Origin: JBBSEX01 sp038239345
GTDB taxonomy: Bacteria > Acidobacteriota > Terriglobia > Bryobacterales > Bryobacteraceae
DNA length: 64,000 nt
Direction of reading: 5' to 3'
Assembly (NCBI GenBank): GCA_038239345.1
Contig: JBBSEX010000019.1
Location: forward strand, 35,425-99,424
The notes beneath the pieces were generated by a model. The model was not told the DNA's origin and did not search any database. It worked only from the letters and a program-made list of their open reading frames with translations. Positions 15,957 to 25,310 of the stretch are shown here, piece after piece (the first letter of the stretch is position 1; the number at the start of each line of letters is the position of its first letter). The translations under genes and the position numbers were made by a program.

Positions 15957-18900
15957 GGCATGTTCCGCAATTCCAGCAGCGGCTCCAGAGAGCTCTGCTC
16001 CTTTCTTCGCACTCGCAATTCTTCATATGGGCCGCACACCACTGCGTAGTCGCATGTCCCGCACGCGCCAGATTCCGGTGCGGCTGGCAGGAATCCACCG
16101 CCGATTGCGTCATCGACGATTTGCGTCACTTTCGCGATGCGCTCCCGCGATGTGGGATTGAGCGGAATCTGCACCGCCGTGTACCCGCCGCGCTGCGTGC
16201 AGTAATATAAACGGCCGGAATCCACTGGCGCGCCCAGCAATTTCTCGGCGGCCAAGGCGTATAGCAGCGGCTGCAGCAATTTTCCGCCGCCGACGTGGAG
16301 CGGTATCTTATCGGGAGGCTTTCCAGTCTTATGATCCGTCACTCGGAGATGTCCGCCACTATGCCGCTCGACTAAGTCGATGGACCCTCGTAATCGCGCA
16401 CCATTGGGCGCTTCGGCATAGGCAACCGTACTCGCCGCATCGTGCGCTGCCGAAGGCGCAAGACCGAAGGCGAACTCGAAATGATTCGGCGTCCACTGCG
16501 GATCGCTGCGCCCCAGCCAACCGCGCAGATCGGCGCGAATGTCGTCTATTTCCGAATGCCAGACGCGTGGAATCGCCGGCGCAAGATCGTCTTCATATCG
16601 CGCCGCCACGCGATCCAGAACTTCGTTGGCGAGGGCCAGCGCAGGTCCTAGATTGTCCGGCCCAACGGGCAGCAGGCCGTCGCTCCGGAGTGCGTTGAAT
16701 AACTCAAACTGCACGCGATGGAATATCTCACCACGCGTCAACGGATCCAATTGCTCCAGGGCCGCGGCCTCTTCCCGGGGCCGCAGTTGAAAGATCGCCT
16801 GCAGATAAAATTTATAGGGACAGGTGGCGTAGTTCTGTAGGGAACTGGGCGAATAAGCGCGCGCCCGCAGGCGATGCGCCGCCAGAATCTCCGTCGTCGC
16901 GGCATCGCTTGCCACCATTCCATCCACTGCGTCCCACTTCGGCTGCCAGCGCCGCCAGCGAGTTCGCATAGAACGCGCCAGGTGCGGATTCGCTTCCATG
17001 ATGTAGCGCGCGCGGCTTCGCTGATCGATCTTCTTATCAAGATACGGATACAAGTACGCCAAGTCGTATTCGGCGTCGTCGACGGCCTGCATCGGGTCGG
17101 CTGGAGCTGGCCATCCCAGCCGCGCGGGCGCGGATTGCATCGCCGATCGCTCAAACTCATGCAAGTCCGGCAACGTGCCGCGGACCACGCGGGGAAACTC
17201 CAGCGCATAAAAGGACGGCACTCGGGGACGTGCTTGCGCGACGTCCATTCGAGGATAAGAAACGAACAATCGCTCACCCGCGGCGGCGACCGCGTATCGT
17301 AAAAGCCGTCGCTCATTCGCCGCCTTGTCCGTTCGCAGCAACAGCCCCGCATCCAGCGGCTTGCGATATTCATCCAACAATAGTGGATCTTCAAACACCC
17401 GCTTGGGAAAAACCCCCTCGGCTAGTCCCGGCAAAAATACGACGCGAAACGTGCGCCCCCGCGCTTCTTCAATGCTCGTGATGAAGACGTGTCCGTAACG
17501 TCTGCTTGGCATCTCCCGGCGCAACTGACCTAGGCGCTCGCTCAGAACACCACGCACTTCCTCTAACCCAACCGGCCCGACTTCAGACATCGGTTCCAAT
17601 TCGGCCAGCACCGAAAGCACTCCTTCCGGTTGCCGCAGTGAAGCTTCGGCCAGCGCCGCCAATTGAGCCAGCCACTCGCCCCACGACGACTCGCGTGGCA
17701 ACTCCGTCAGCATGGCGATCAACGGAAGCGCGAAGCCTTGCAGGGTATCCAACTGCGCCGCCTGCCGCTCACGATATTGCTTACGAGGATCGTCGGGATC
17801 CATGGATTGCACCTGCAGCTTTAGCTCTTCCTGTAGTCCATGCAGACGCTTCGCCCACCGATCTTTCCCGCCGATCACAGCGGCATCGATCAGTAATTTC
17901 TCCCATCCGATGGGTAGCGCAGGAGAAGGTTCGTCCTCACTTGTCTCCTTGAGTTCCTCTTCATCGGGCATTACAAACTGCGAGCGGCTCGCGGCGTCTG
18001 AAATGATTTCCGGCACTTGCCCGAGCGACAAATACTCGGCAAACCGCGACGCCGAGGTTCCTTCCGCCGCGCACGCCAACAACGCCAGAAAAGCGCGTCC
18101 GGCGGGATCGGGCCGGCGGCTGCCCCGTGTGAAATAGGCCGGAATCCCGGCACGCCGCAGAGCCTCTTCGAGTAAGGGCTGGTACCGATCGGGCGCCCGC
18201 AAAAGAATCGCGATCTCATCGAAAGCTACGCCATCGGTGGCCAGGGCACGGATCCGCCGGGCAATTTCGACAGACTCCAATCCTTCACCGGGCGTCGAAA
18301 AGATTTGCAGGCTGTCATCGAAATCGCAACGGGTGCTCAATTGGGTGGCGAATAGATTTCCCCGCACATGATCCAGACATCGCTGCGGGCCCGCGCCAAT
18401 GGCCACGGCCGTGACACCCAGCAGCCGCTCCATCACCCGCTGCTCGCCATCAAGTACGGTCGCCACCACGGACGGGGCATGCGCAAACAAAGCCGCGGCA
18501 AATGTCTCGTGCAATTTTGATTCAAGGGGAACTTCCAACAAGACCAGCGGTAATCCCGTCAATCGATGACCGCGAGCATTCGCAACATCCGCCGCCAGAT
18601 GCAAGATCAGTGCAAGATCGGCCAGCCTCCGTTCCTTCAATTCGCCATCGTACAGTTCCAGCAACACCGCCAGGTCTTGGCCCGGCGCACCCGTCTTGGC
18701 CAAAGCCTCGATACTCACCGCTTGCAAGCGAAGCTCATTCAGGGTGGATGCCAGCGAGACGGCAAACCCCGGCGTATCGGCAACCGGAGCGAAGTAGCGC
18801 AGCTTGCCCTTTGCCAGATGAACCACGCGCGCAGCCAGTGCTTCCTGGCCCAAGCTGCTAACTGGCGCGAGTCCGCGTTCTGCTATCGATTGAAGCGACA

Positions 18901-19090
18901 AATGCGACGCCAGTTGCCGCAACGTCATTCGATGCACGCCCAGAAATCCACGCTTGGCATTGGCCCGCACGAAATCGTCGGCGGCAAATCGAGTGGCGCC
19001 CAGCACGATAGTTTCCGGCGAGTCCAGATGCCGAGCCGCCGCCGACAGCAGTGCCGAATTGGAGGCGGAACAATAGACGATGCGGGGCAC
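15953..19090 (-). CDS. addB: AddB-like PD-(D/E)XK nuclease subunit with Fe-S cluster (pair 1)
   Basis: 1045 aa from a GTG at 19090. The C-terminal nuclease has RLRGSIDLVE, VTDHKTG and the LLQPLLYALA motif. Four cysteines, C757 (YATCPYKF) and C1010/C1013/C1019 (C-x2-C-x5-C), match the iron-sulphur staple of AddB nucleases. The N-terminus (MPRIVYCSASNSALLSAAA) has no Walker A, unlike Bacillus AddB, so ATP binding is probably lost and the helicase-like core is structural, perhaps for Chi scanning (inference). First gene of the pair. Confidence 0.8.
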   Translation of the reverse strand: MPRIVYCSASNSALLSAAARHLDSPETIVLGATRFAADDFVRANAKRGFLGVHRMTLRQLASHLSLQSIAERGLAPVSSLGQEALAARVVHLAKGKLRYFAPVADTPGFAVSLASTLNELRLQAVSIEALAKTGAPGQDLAVLLELYDGELKERRLADLALILHLAADVANARGHRLTGLPLVLLEVPLESKLHETFAAALFAHAPSVVATVLDGEQRVMERLLGVTAVAIGAGPQRCLDHVRGNLFATQLSTRCDFDDSLQIFSTPGEGLESVEIARRIRALATDGVAFDEIAILLRAPDRYQPLLEEALRRAGIPAYFTRGSRRPDPAGRAFLALLACAAEGTSASRFAEYLSLGQVPEIISDAASRSQFVMPDEEELKETSEDEPSPALPIGWEKLLIDAAVIGGKDRWAKRLHGLQEELKLQVQSMDPDDPRKQYRERQAAQLDTLQGFALPLIAMLTELPRESSWGEWLAQLAALAEASLRQPEGVLSVLAELEPMSEVGPVGLEEVRGVLSERLGQLRREMPSRRYGHVFITSIEEARGRTFRVVFLPGLAEGVFPKRVFEDPLLLDEYRKPLDAGLLLRTDKAANERRLLRYAVAAAGERLFVSYPRMDVAQARPRVPSFYALEFPRVVRGTLPDLHEFERSAMQSAPARLGWPAPADPMQAVDDAEYDLAYLYPYLDKKIDQRSRARYIMEANPHLARSMRTRWRRWQPKWDAVDGMVASDAATTEILAAHRLRARAYSPSSLQNYATCPYKFYLQAIFQLRPREEAAALEQLDPLTRGEIFHRVQFELFNALRSDGLLPVGPDNLGPALALANEVLDRVAARYEDDLAPAIPRVWHSEIDDIRADLRGWLGRSDPQWTPNHFEFAFGLAPSAAHDAASTVAYAEAPNGARLRGSIDLVERHSGGHLRVTDHKTGKPPDKIPLHVGGGKLLQPLLYALAAEKLLGAPVDSGRLYYCTQRGGYTAVQIPLNPTSRERIAKVTQIVDDAIGGGFLPAAPESGACGTCDYAVVCGPYEELRVRRKEQSSLEPLLELRNMP

Positions 19091-19167
19091 CGGCCACCAT
19101 TATAGGCGCCGCTCACAGGACGCCCTCAACGACGACGGAACAGCGGAGCAGCTACTCTATATAGGAC

Positions 19168-20130
19168 ATGAAATTTAGAACACGTGCCCTCGTCGGCATC
19201 TGTCTTCTGGCCATTCTTTCCTCTTGCCAGCGGCAACGGCAAAAAGTAATTGCCGTGATTCCGAAAGGAACCGCCTCCATCTTCTGGATCGCCGTGGAAG
19301 CAGGCGCGCTAGCCGCAGGTAAAGAGAATCAGGTGGAAATCGTTTGGACCGGCCCGGCGCAGGAAACAGATTATAGCCGGCAAATTGAGATTGTCGACTC
19401 AATGGTTACGCGTCACGTGGACGGCATCGCGCTGGCCGCGGCGGAACGAAAAGCACTCGTGCGTCCCGTGGAACGAGCTGTGGCCGCCGGGATCCCGATA
19501 ACGGTTTTCGATTCCGGACTCGATTTCAAAGACTACGTGAGCTTTGTCGCCACCAACAATTACGAAGGCGGTAGACTCGCGGCGCATACCCTGGCGGGAT
19601 TGATGCATGGGAAGGGGAAGGTGGCCATTTTGATGCACGCGCCGGGGAGCGCCTCCACCATGGATCGAGAACGCGGGTTCACCGATGTTCTGCAAAAGGA
19701 ATTCCCAGAGATGCACGTAGTCGCCACTAAATATGGAGAGGCGGACGCATCGAAGGCACGCGCCGGCGCGGAAAATATATTCACCGCGCAACCGGATTTA
19801 GAGGGCATCTTTTCTTCGTCGGAACGCAGCTCGCTTGGTGTCGCGCTAGCCTTGAAGTCGCGGAATCTTTCGGGCAAGATCAAGTTTGTCGCCTTCGATT
19901 CGAGCGATGCGATTGTCGCCGATTTGAAGAACGGAACCATCGACGCACTGGTTGTACAGGATCCGTTCAAGCTCGGTCACGAAGCCGTGCAAACCCTGGT
20001 TGATAAGCTGAACGGCAAGACTCCCGCGAAGAGCATCGACCTGGCGGCGCGCGTTCTACGGAAGGACGATCTGGACAAGCCCGACGTGAAAGAATTGCTT
20101 GCGCCGGACATCAAGAAGTATCTGCCATAA
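19168..20130 (+). CDS. Sugar-binding lipoprotein (RbsB/periplasmic binding protein 1 family)
   Basis: 320 aa. The signal ends in a lipobox (AILSSC, Cys20), giving a membrane-anchored binding protein. The fold follows the ribose/galactose-binding class: IPKGTASIFWIAVEAGALAA, ITVFDSGLDFKDYVSFVATNNYEGGRLAA, RERGFTDVL, FAF/VAFDSSDAIVADLKNG. Such proteins deliver sugars to an ABC permease or act as chemosensory partners. No permease or ATPase gene is adjacent, so it is an orphan in this window. It stands 40 bp upstream of xseB. Confidence 0.85.
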   Translation: MKFRTRALVGICLLAILSSCQRQRQKVIAVIPKGTASIFWIAVEAGALAAGKENQVEIVWTGPAQETDYSRQIEIVDSMVTRHVDGIALAAAERKALVRPVERAVAAGIPITVFDSGLDFKDYVSFVATNNYEGGRLAAHTLAGLMHGKGKVAILMHAPGSASTMDRERGFTDVLQKEFPEMHVVATKYGEADASKARAGAENIFTAQPDLEGIFSSSERSSLGVALALKSRNLSGKIKFVAFDSSDAIVADLKNGTIDALVVQDPFKLGHEAVQTLVDKLNGKTPAKSIDLAARVLRKDDLDKPDVKELLAPDIKKYLP

Positions 20131-20169
20131 CACGTTCGCGATCGCCGGGCGACCCGCTAGAATAGAGCG

Positions 20170-20412
20170 ATGCCGGACGAAGAAGTGAAGCCGCCGAGCT
20201 TCGAAGCGGGACTGCTGGAACTGGAAGCCGTCGTCAAAGAAATGGAAGGCGGCGAGCTGCCCTTAGAGCGCGCCATCGCACTCTTCGAACAGGGAATGAA
20301 GCTCAGCGAGACCTGCCGCAAGCAGTTGGAAGAAGCGGAAACACGCGTGGAAATGCTGATCCGCAAGGGTGATAAGGTACAGCCGGAGCCCTATCGTAAC
20401 GACAAATCTTAA
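20170..20412 (+). CDS. xseB: Exodeoxyribonuclease VII small subunit
   Basis: 80 aa, the usual XseB length. The conserved core F-E-x-x-L-x-x-L-E-x-V-V-x-x-M-E-x-G-E-L-P-L-E-x-A-I-x-L-F-E-x-G is clear at residues 10-43, followed by the helical tail. It assembles in several copies on XseA to form the single-strand exonuclease. xseA is not in this window. It lies two bases upstream of the prenyl synthase gene, an arrangement common in bacteria. Confidence 0.93.
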   Translation: MPDEEVKPPSFEAGLLELEAVVKEMEGGELPLERAIALFEQGMKLSETCRKQLEEAETRVEMLIRKGDKVQPEPYRNDKS

Positions 20413-20414
20413 GA

Positions 20415-21299
20415 ATGACGATCGAACAATATTTATTGGACGAACAGAAACTGGTCGATGCCACACTCGATCGCTGGGTACCTTCGGAACACGCCGACCC
20501 TCCGACAATCCACAAGGCGATGCGCTATAGCTTGTTCGCCGGTGGCAAGCGGATTCGGCCACTGCTCTGCATGGCCGCGGCGCGGGCGATCTCCGATGCA
20601 CCCGTGGGTGTTGAATCGGCGGCCTGCACGCTTGAGTTGATTCACACATACTCCTTAATCCACGACGATCTTCCGGCATTGGATAATGACGACCTACGCC
20701 GTGGGCGGCCGACATGCCACAAGGTTTTCGGCGATGCCATGGCGATTCTGGCCGGCGATGCGCTGCTGACATTGGCGTTTGAAGTTTTGTCAAAGTTGCC
20801 ACACGCCGGGGCGGAACGGCGCATCGCATTGGTTCGGGAACTGGCAACCGCATCGGGCACCGTTGGAGGTATGATCGGCGGCCAGGTGCATGACATTGAA
20901 GGCGAGGGCAAGCGTCCCAGCGCGGCATTGCTTGAATCCATTCATCGCGCGAAGACAGGCGCATTGCTCTGCGGCAGCGTTCGCATGGGGGCCATTTATG
21001 CCGAGGCTTCTGAAGAACAACTTGCCGCGCTTACCGCTTTCGGAAGGCACGCGGGACTCGCGTTTCAAATCGTCGACGATATTCTAGACGTTTCGCAGCC
21101 ATCGGAAAAACTCGGGAAGACGGCCGGAAAAGACGCCCAGCAGAATAAGATTACGTTCCCCGCGGTTTATGGTATGGAGCGGTCCGGCGAAATGGCCGAA
21201 GAAGAACGGTTAGCGGCGCATTTGGCTTTGAAACCGTTTGACGATCGGGCGCAACGTCTGCGGGAACTCGCCGATCTGATCGTCCGCCGCAAGGCATGA
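20415..21299 (+). CDS. ispA: Farnesyl/geranylgeranyl diphosphate synthase
   Basis: 294 aa polyprenyl synthetase. The first aspartate-rich motif DDLPALDNDD (84-93), the GKRIRP substrate motif (44-49) and the second aspartate-rich motif DDILD (about 219-223) are all intact. It condenses isopentenyl diphosphate with allylic diphosphates for quinone, carotenoid or undecaprenyl precursors; product length cannot be read with certainty. It sits between xseB and tlyA, with a four-base overlap with the latter. Confidence 0.92.
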   Translation: MTIEQYLLDEQKLVDATLDRWVPSEHADPPTIHKAMRYSLFAGGKRIRPLLCMAAARAISDAPVGVESAACTLELIHTYSLIHDDLPALDNDDLRRGRPTCHKVFGDAMAILAGDALLTLAFEVLSKLPHAGAERRIALVRELATASGTVGGMIGGQVHDIEGEGKRPSAALLESIHRAKTGALLCGSVRMGAIYAEASEEQLAALTAFGRHAGLAFQIVDDILDVSQPSEKLGKTAGKDAQQNKITFPAVYGMERSGEMAEEERLAAHLALKPFDDRAQRLRELADLIVRRKA

Positions 21300-22027
21300 A
21301 GATAGAGAAGCGCCGGCTGGATCACCTTCTTGTAGAGCGCGGGCTGGCTTCCTCACGAGAACGAGCGCAGGCTTTGATCATCGCCGGCTACGTTATACTG
21401 AATGGCCAAAAAGGATTGAAGCCCGGTCAAAGCGTCCCCGTGGATAGCCAGCTGGAAGTGCTGGAAAAGCTCCCCTACGTTAGCCGGGGCGGCCTTAAGT
21501 TAGAAAAAGCTCTCGGGCATTTTGGCATCGATCCAACCGGGATGACGTGCGCCGATATCGGATCGTCCACCGGTGGGTTCACCGATTGTCTGCTCCAACG
21601 GGGCGCCCTGCATGTCTATGCGTTCGATGTCGGCCATGGGCAGCTGGATTGGAAACTGCGGAACGATCCGCGCGTCACGGTTCGCGAAGGAGTGAACGCC
21701 CGGTACCTGACGCCGGCGGACATCGGCATCGCGATGGACCTTGTCGTCTGCGACGTCAGTTTTATCTCGGTGACCATGATTGTCCCGGTAATCGCATCGT
21801 TACTGAAGGAGAACGGCGAAATGGTAGTCTTGGTGAAACCACAATTTGAGGTGGGCCGCGACCAAGTGGGAAAAGGCGGAATTGTCCGCGACCCGGAGTT
21901 ACACCAAGCCGCCTGTGACCGTGTGTCGGGCGCCGTGACAGCCCTTGGATTTCGCGTAGAGTTGACCGGTAGCCCGATCCTGGGCGCGGAAGGAAACCGA
22001 GAGTTTTTGTTGCATGGAACGCATTGA
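21296..22027 (+). CDS. tlyA: TlyA-family rRNA 2'-O-ribose methyltransferase
   Basis: 243 aa. An N-terminal S4 RNA-binding domain (RLDHLLVERGLASSRERAQ) is followed by an FtsJ-like methyltransferase with the SAM motif DIGSSTGGFTDCLLQ (about 84-98) and VKPQFE. TlyA methylates C1409 of 16S and C1920 of 23S rRNA in mycobacteria; the hemolysin name is historic. ATGA overlap with ispA and a 14-base overlap with nadK indicate one operon. Confidence 0.9.
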   Translation: MKIEKRRLDHLLVERGLASSRERAQALIIAGYVILNGQKGLKPGQSVPVDSQLEVLEKLPYVSRGGLKLEKALGHFGIDPTGMTCADIGSSTGGFTDCLLQRGALHVYAFDVGHGQLDWKLRNDPRVTVREGVNARYLTPADIGIAMDLVVCDVSFISVTMIVPVIASLLKENGEMVVLVKPQFEVGRDQVGKGGIVRDPELHQAACDRVSGAVTALGFRVELTGSPILGAEGNREFLLHGTH

Positions 22028-22880
22028 GCGAGTCGGAATTATCTCAAAACCCGGCGTGAAAAATGGCGCGGCCATCGTCAGCGAATTATTGCGGTGGCTC
22101 GCCGGCCGTCAGATCACTGCCCGCATCGATCGCGAGACCGCCGCCTACGCAGGCCGGGAGTCGGATGCCATGCCGCGCGAAGAAGTTCCGCATGGCACAC
22201 AGCTGGTGATCGTCCTTGGGGGCGATGGCACCCTGCTATCCGCCGCGCGCGCCATCGCGGGACAAGCTATTCCGATATTCGCCGTCAATCTCGGCGGCCT
22301 CGGCTTTTTAACGGCCATCACTGTCGATGACATTTACTGCGAACTGGAACGTGCGCTGCGCGGCGAACATCGCATCGGTTTGCGGCGCATGCTCCATTGC
22401 GAAGTGTTTCGCGGAGAACAGCGCATCTCGCAATATGAGGCGCTGAACGATCTGGTTCTGACCAAAGCCTCGCTGGCGCGCATGATCGAAGTGGATGCCT
22501 ACGTCGACGATCATTTCGTCTGCGATTACAAAGCCGACGGGCTGATTGTCGCCACGCCCACCGGCTCTACGGCGTACTCGCTCTCAGCCGGAGGCCCGAT
22601 CATGTTTCCCACCGTCGCCGCTGTATGCATCACGCCCATCTGTCCGCACACGCTCACCAACCGGCCGGTGATCGTTCCCGATTCCAGCGTGATCAAGATC
22701 CTGAATCGAGCCGAAGACGACGCCGGATACCTGACCATAGACGGACAAATCGGCGGTCCGCTGAAACGGGGCGACCGTATCGTCTGCAGTAGCTCAGCAC
22801 ATTCCATCAGTCTAATCAGACCACCGAAGATGTTGTACTTCGACGTCCTTCGTGAAAAATTGAAGTGGGGAAAACGATGA
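22014..22880 (+). CDS. nadK: NAD kinase
   Basis: 288 aa. GGDGTLL (69-75), the ALNDLVL motif (NE/D-type, about 143-149) and TGSTAYSLSAGGPI (about 181-194) are intact. It phosphorylates NAD to NADP using ATP or polyphosphate. It overlaps tlyA by 14 bases and its TGA overlaps the symporter's ATG. The start at 22014 is kept because it preserves the N-terminal strand ERIERVGIISKPG. Confidence 0.93.
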   Translation: MERIERVGIISKPGVKNGAAIVSELLRWLAGRQITARIDRETAAYAGRESDAMPREEVPHGTQLVIVLGGDGTLLSAARAIAGQAIPIFAVNLGGLGFLTAITVDDIYCELERALRGEHRIGLRRMLHCEVFRGEQRISQYEALNDLVLTKASLARMIEVDAYVDDHFVCDYKADGLIVATPTGSTAYSLSAGGPIMFPTVAAVCITPICPHTLTNRPVIVPDSSVIKILNRAEDDAGYLTIDGQIGGPLKRGDRIVCSSSAHSISLIRPPKMLYFDVLREKLKWGKR

Positions 22881-24097
22881 AAAGAATTTCTCTCACGTCC
22901 TGGATCTTCATCGCCATGGCCGTCGGAATCGCTCTGGGCGTATTCTTTCCAGGAGCCGCGGTGTGGCTTGCGCCAATCAGCAATATCTTCCTGCGAATGA
23001 TCAAGTCGATTATCGCGCCACTGATCTTCGGCACCCTGGTATACGGTATTGCCGGAACGGGAAGCGTGAAGAGAATGGGCCGCATCGGCGCGAAGTCGAT
23101 CGCCTATTTCGAAATTATGACATCGCTCGCCCTAGTTGTGGGATTGCTCTTCGTCAATATCGTGCAACCGGGCGTGGGCGCATCGCTCGCTAATGAACCG
23201 GCTCCGCCCCAATTGGCGAAACCGATGACCGCCTCCGAAACGATTGAACATACTTTCCCCACCAGCGTGATTGATGCGATGGCGAAAGGCGATGTGCTGC
23301 AGTTGGTCGTCTTCTCTTTCCTGTTTGGCGCGGCCTGCGCGGCCATCGGCGATAAAGCGAAGCCCGTCGTCGAGTTCGCCCATTCGCTTTCCGAAGTGAT
23401 GTTTCGCTATACGAAGTTCGTGATGTACCTTGCGCCAGCCGGGGTCGCGGCGGCCATGGGGGTCACGATAGGAAGTAAAGGAATAGGCGCGCTAAGCGGA
23501 CTCGCCAAACTGGTTATCACTTTATACGCAGCCCAAATCTTCTTCGTCGTCTTCGTTATGGGCACGGTGATCTTCGTGACGAAAATCCCCCTCAAGCGAT
23601 TCATAGCCGCGGTGCGCGAACCATTCCTGCTGGCGTTTACAACGGCATCGAGCGAAGCGGCTCTGCCCCAGGCCCTGCAAAATATGGAAGAATTCGGTGT
23701 TCCCAAACACATCGTGGGCTTCGTTTTACCGACGGGATATAGCTTCAATCTCGACGGCAGCACCCTCTATTTATCGCTTGCGGCGATGTTCGTCGCTCAA
23801 GCCGCCGGCGTCCACATGCCGCTGGCCACCCAAATATCGATGATGCTGACATTGATGCTTACCAGTAAAGGTGTCGCCGCCGTACCACGGGCGTCGCTCG
23901 TGATTCTTGCGGGAACACTTGCCAGCTACAACCTTCCGGCAGCCGGAATCACGCTGATACTGGGCGTCGACGCATTGATGGACATGGCGCGCACGTCGGT
24001 GAACCTGCTGGGAAACTGCTTGGCATCGGTCGTTGTCGCGCGTTGGGAAGGCGTATCTTTTGCGAAGGATCCCGCCCCCACATTAGTTTCGCAATAG
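22877..24097 (+). CDS. Dicarboxylate/amino acid:cation symporter (DAACS family)
   Basis: 406 aa from the ATG overlapping the nadK stop. About eight hydrophobic helices plus re-entrant loops with the family marks: TASSEAALPQALQNME (serine-rich motif), FVLPTGYSFNLDGSTLY (NMDGT-like), LTSKGVAAVPRASLVILAGTL and DALMDMARTSVNLLGNCLAS. These bind substrate and Na+/H+ in GltPh/GltP. Likely substrates are glutamate, aspartate or C4-dicarboxylates. It is joined to nadK by position only. Confidence 0.9.
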   Translation: MKRISLTSWIFIAMAVGIALGVFFPGAAVWLAPISNIFLRMIKSIIAPLIFGTLVYGIAGTGSVKRMGRIGAKSIAYFEIMTSLALVVGLLFVNIVQPGVGASLANEPAPPQLAKPMTASETIEHTFPTSVIDAMAKGDVLQLVVFSFLFGAACAAIGDKAKPVVEFAHSLSEVMFRYTKFVMYLAPAGVAAAMGVTIGSKGIGALSGLAKLVITLYAAQIFFVVFVMGTVIFVTKIPLKRFIAAVREPFLLAFTTASSEAALPQALQNMEEFGVPKHIVGFVLPTGYSFNLDGSTLYLSLAAMFVAQAAGVHMPLATQISMMLTLMLTSKGVAAVPRASLVILAGTLASYNLPAAGITLILGVDALMDMARTSVNLLGNCLASVVVARWEGVSFAKDPAPTLVSQ

Positions 24098-24101
24098 CCC
24101 A

Positions 24102-25310
24102 ATGGCACCCACCGCGATAACACTCAGTGAAGCCCGGCGTATCGCGCTCGCGGCCCAGGGCTTCGATCGTCCAAGGCCGGCCGGACCCATCGACGCCCGG
24201 CACATCCGGCGCACCATTCGCCAAATTGGTTTGCTCCAAATTGACTACGTGAATGTTTTGGTCCCAGCGCATTATCTGGTTCTCTACTCGCGCCTTGGAC
24301 CCTATGAACGCACGCGGCTGAACGATTTGATCTATCGCAAGCGGGAGTTCACTGAGCATTGGGCGCATGAAGCCTCCATCGTGCCGGTGGAGACCTGGCC
24401 TTTGTTGCGTCATCGAATGGAACTCCATCGCTCGCATCTAAAAGGCTTCGAAGCAGTAATCGACGGCCAGCCGGATTATATCGATTGGATTCTGGAAGAG
24501 GTACGTACCCGTGGTCCGTTGACCGCCGACGATATCCCGGAGCGTGAAGGCGTAGCTCGCCGTCAGCCTACAACTTGGTATCGAACGGTTCCCCGAGCCG
24601 TACTGGAGGCGCACTTCGGACGTGGTACGCTCGCCGTCTCCGATCGTCGTCCCAATTTTGCCCGGGCGTTCGACCTGGCTGAACGCGTGATTGCCAGTGA
24701 ACATCATGGCCGTCTAATCGACAAGGAAGACGCCCAACGGGAGTTGATACGAATCTCCGCGCGTAGTCACGGCATCGGGACCGTCAGCGATCTCGCTGAC
24801 TATTTTCGTATGCCCATTCGCGACACCCGGCAACGCATTCACGAACTTTCGCATGCTGGCGAGCTGCAAGAAGTTCATGTCCAGGGTTGGTCCGAAGCCG
24901 CCTATTTACACCCAGCGTCGCGTTTGCCGAAACGCATTGAGGCTTCCACTTTGCTATCGCCCTTCGACCCTGTCGTTTGGTATCGGCCGCGTGCATCGCG
25001 TCTGTTTCACTTCGATTATCGAATTGAGATTTATACACCGGAAGCGAAGCGGAAGTGGGGATACTATGTCTTGCCTTTCTTGCTTGGGGAACGGATAGTG
25101 GCTCGCATCGACTTGAAGGCCGATCGTGCAGCACGCCGATTGCAGGTGCTGGCTGCGCACCTTGAGCCAGATGAGGATGCCCGCGCTGTGGCCGAGGCTT
25201 TATCGAAGGAACTGCGGACGATGGCAATTTGGCTCAATCTGGATGCTGTCTCGGTGCGCCGTAAAGGCGACTTCGCCCGCGTGCTTGCCGCCATCGTCCG
25301 CATTGGATAA
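24102..25310 (+). CDS. YcaQ/AlkX-like winged-helix DNA glycosylase
   Basis: 402 aa HTH_42 family. The N-terminal ARRIALAAQGF and IRRTIRQIGLLQIDYVNVL region contains Q46-I47-D48, the catalytic Q-x-D motif of YcaQ (AlkX) enzymes that unhook interstrand crosslinks; AlkZ members have Q-x-Q. SRLGPYE, FTEHWAHEASIVP and LSPFDPVVWYRPRA are further family blocks. It starts four bases after the symporter stop and its own stop abuts the convergent aldolase stop with no gap. Confidence 0.85.
   Translation: MAPTAITLSEARRIALAAQGFDRPRPAGPIDARHIRRTIRQIGLLQIDYVNVLVPAHYLVLYSRLGPYERTRLNDLIYRKREFTEHWAHEASIVPVETWPLLRHRMELHRSHLKGFEAVIDGQPDYIDWILEEVRTRGPLTADDIPEREGVARRQPTTWYRTVPRAVLEAHFGRGTLAVSDRRPNFARAFDLAERVIASEHHGRLIDKEDAQRELIRISARSHGIGTVSDLADYFRMPIRDTRQRIHELSHAGELQEVHVQGWSEAAYLHPASRLPKRIEASTLLSPFDPVVWYRPRASRLFHFDYRIEIYTPEAKRKWGYYVLPFLLGERIVARIDLKADRAARRLQVLAAHLEPDEDARAVAEALSKELRTMAIWLNLDAVSVRRKGDFARVLAAIVRIG

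Noticed and set aside
20170..22880. dxs or recN expected beside ispA-tlyA-nadK
   Set aside because: No such frame is present; the cluster goes directly from ispA to tlyA and from nadK to a symporter.
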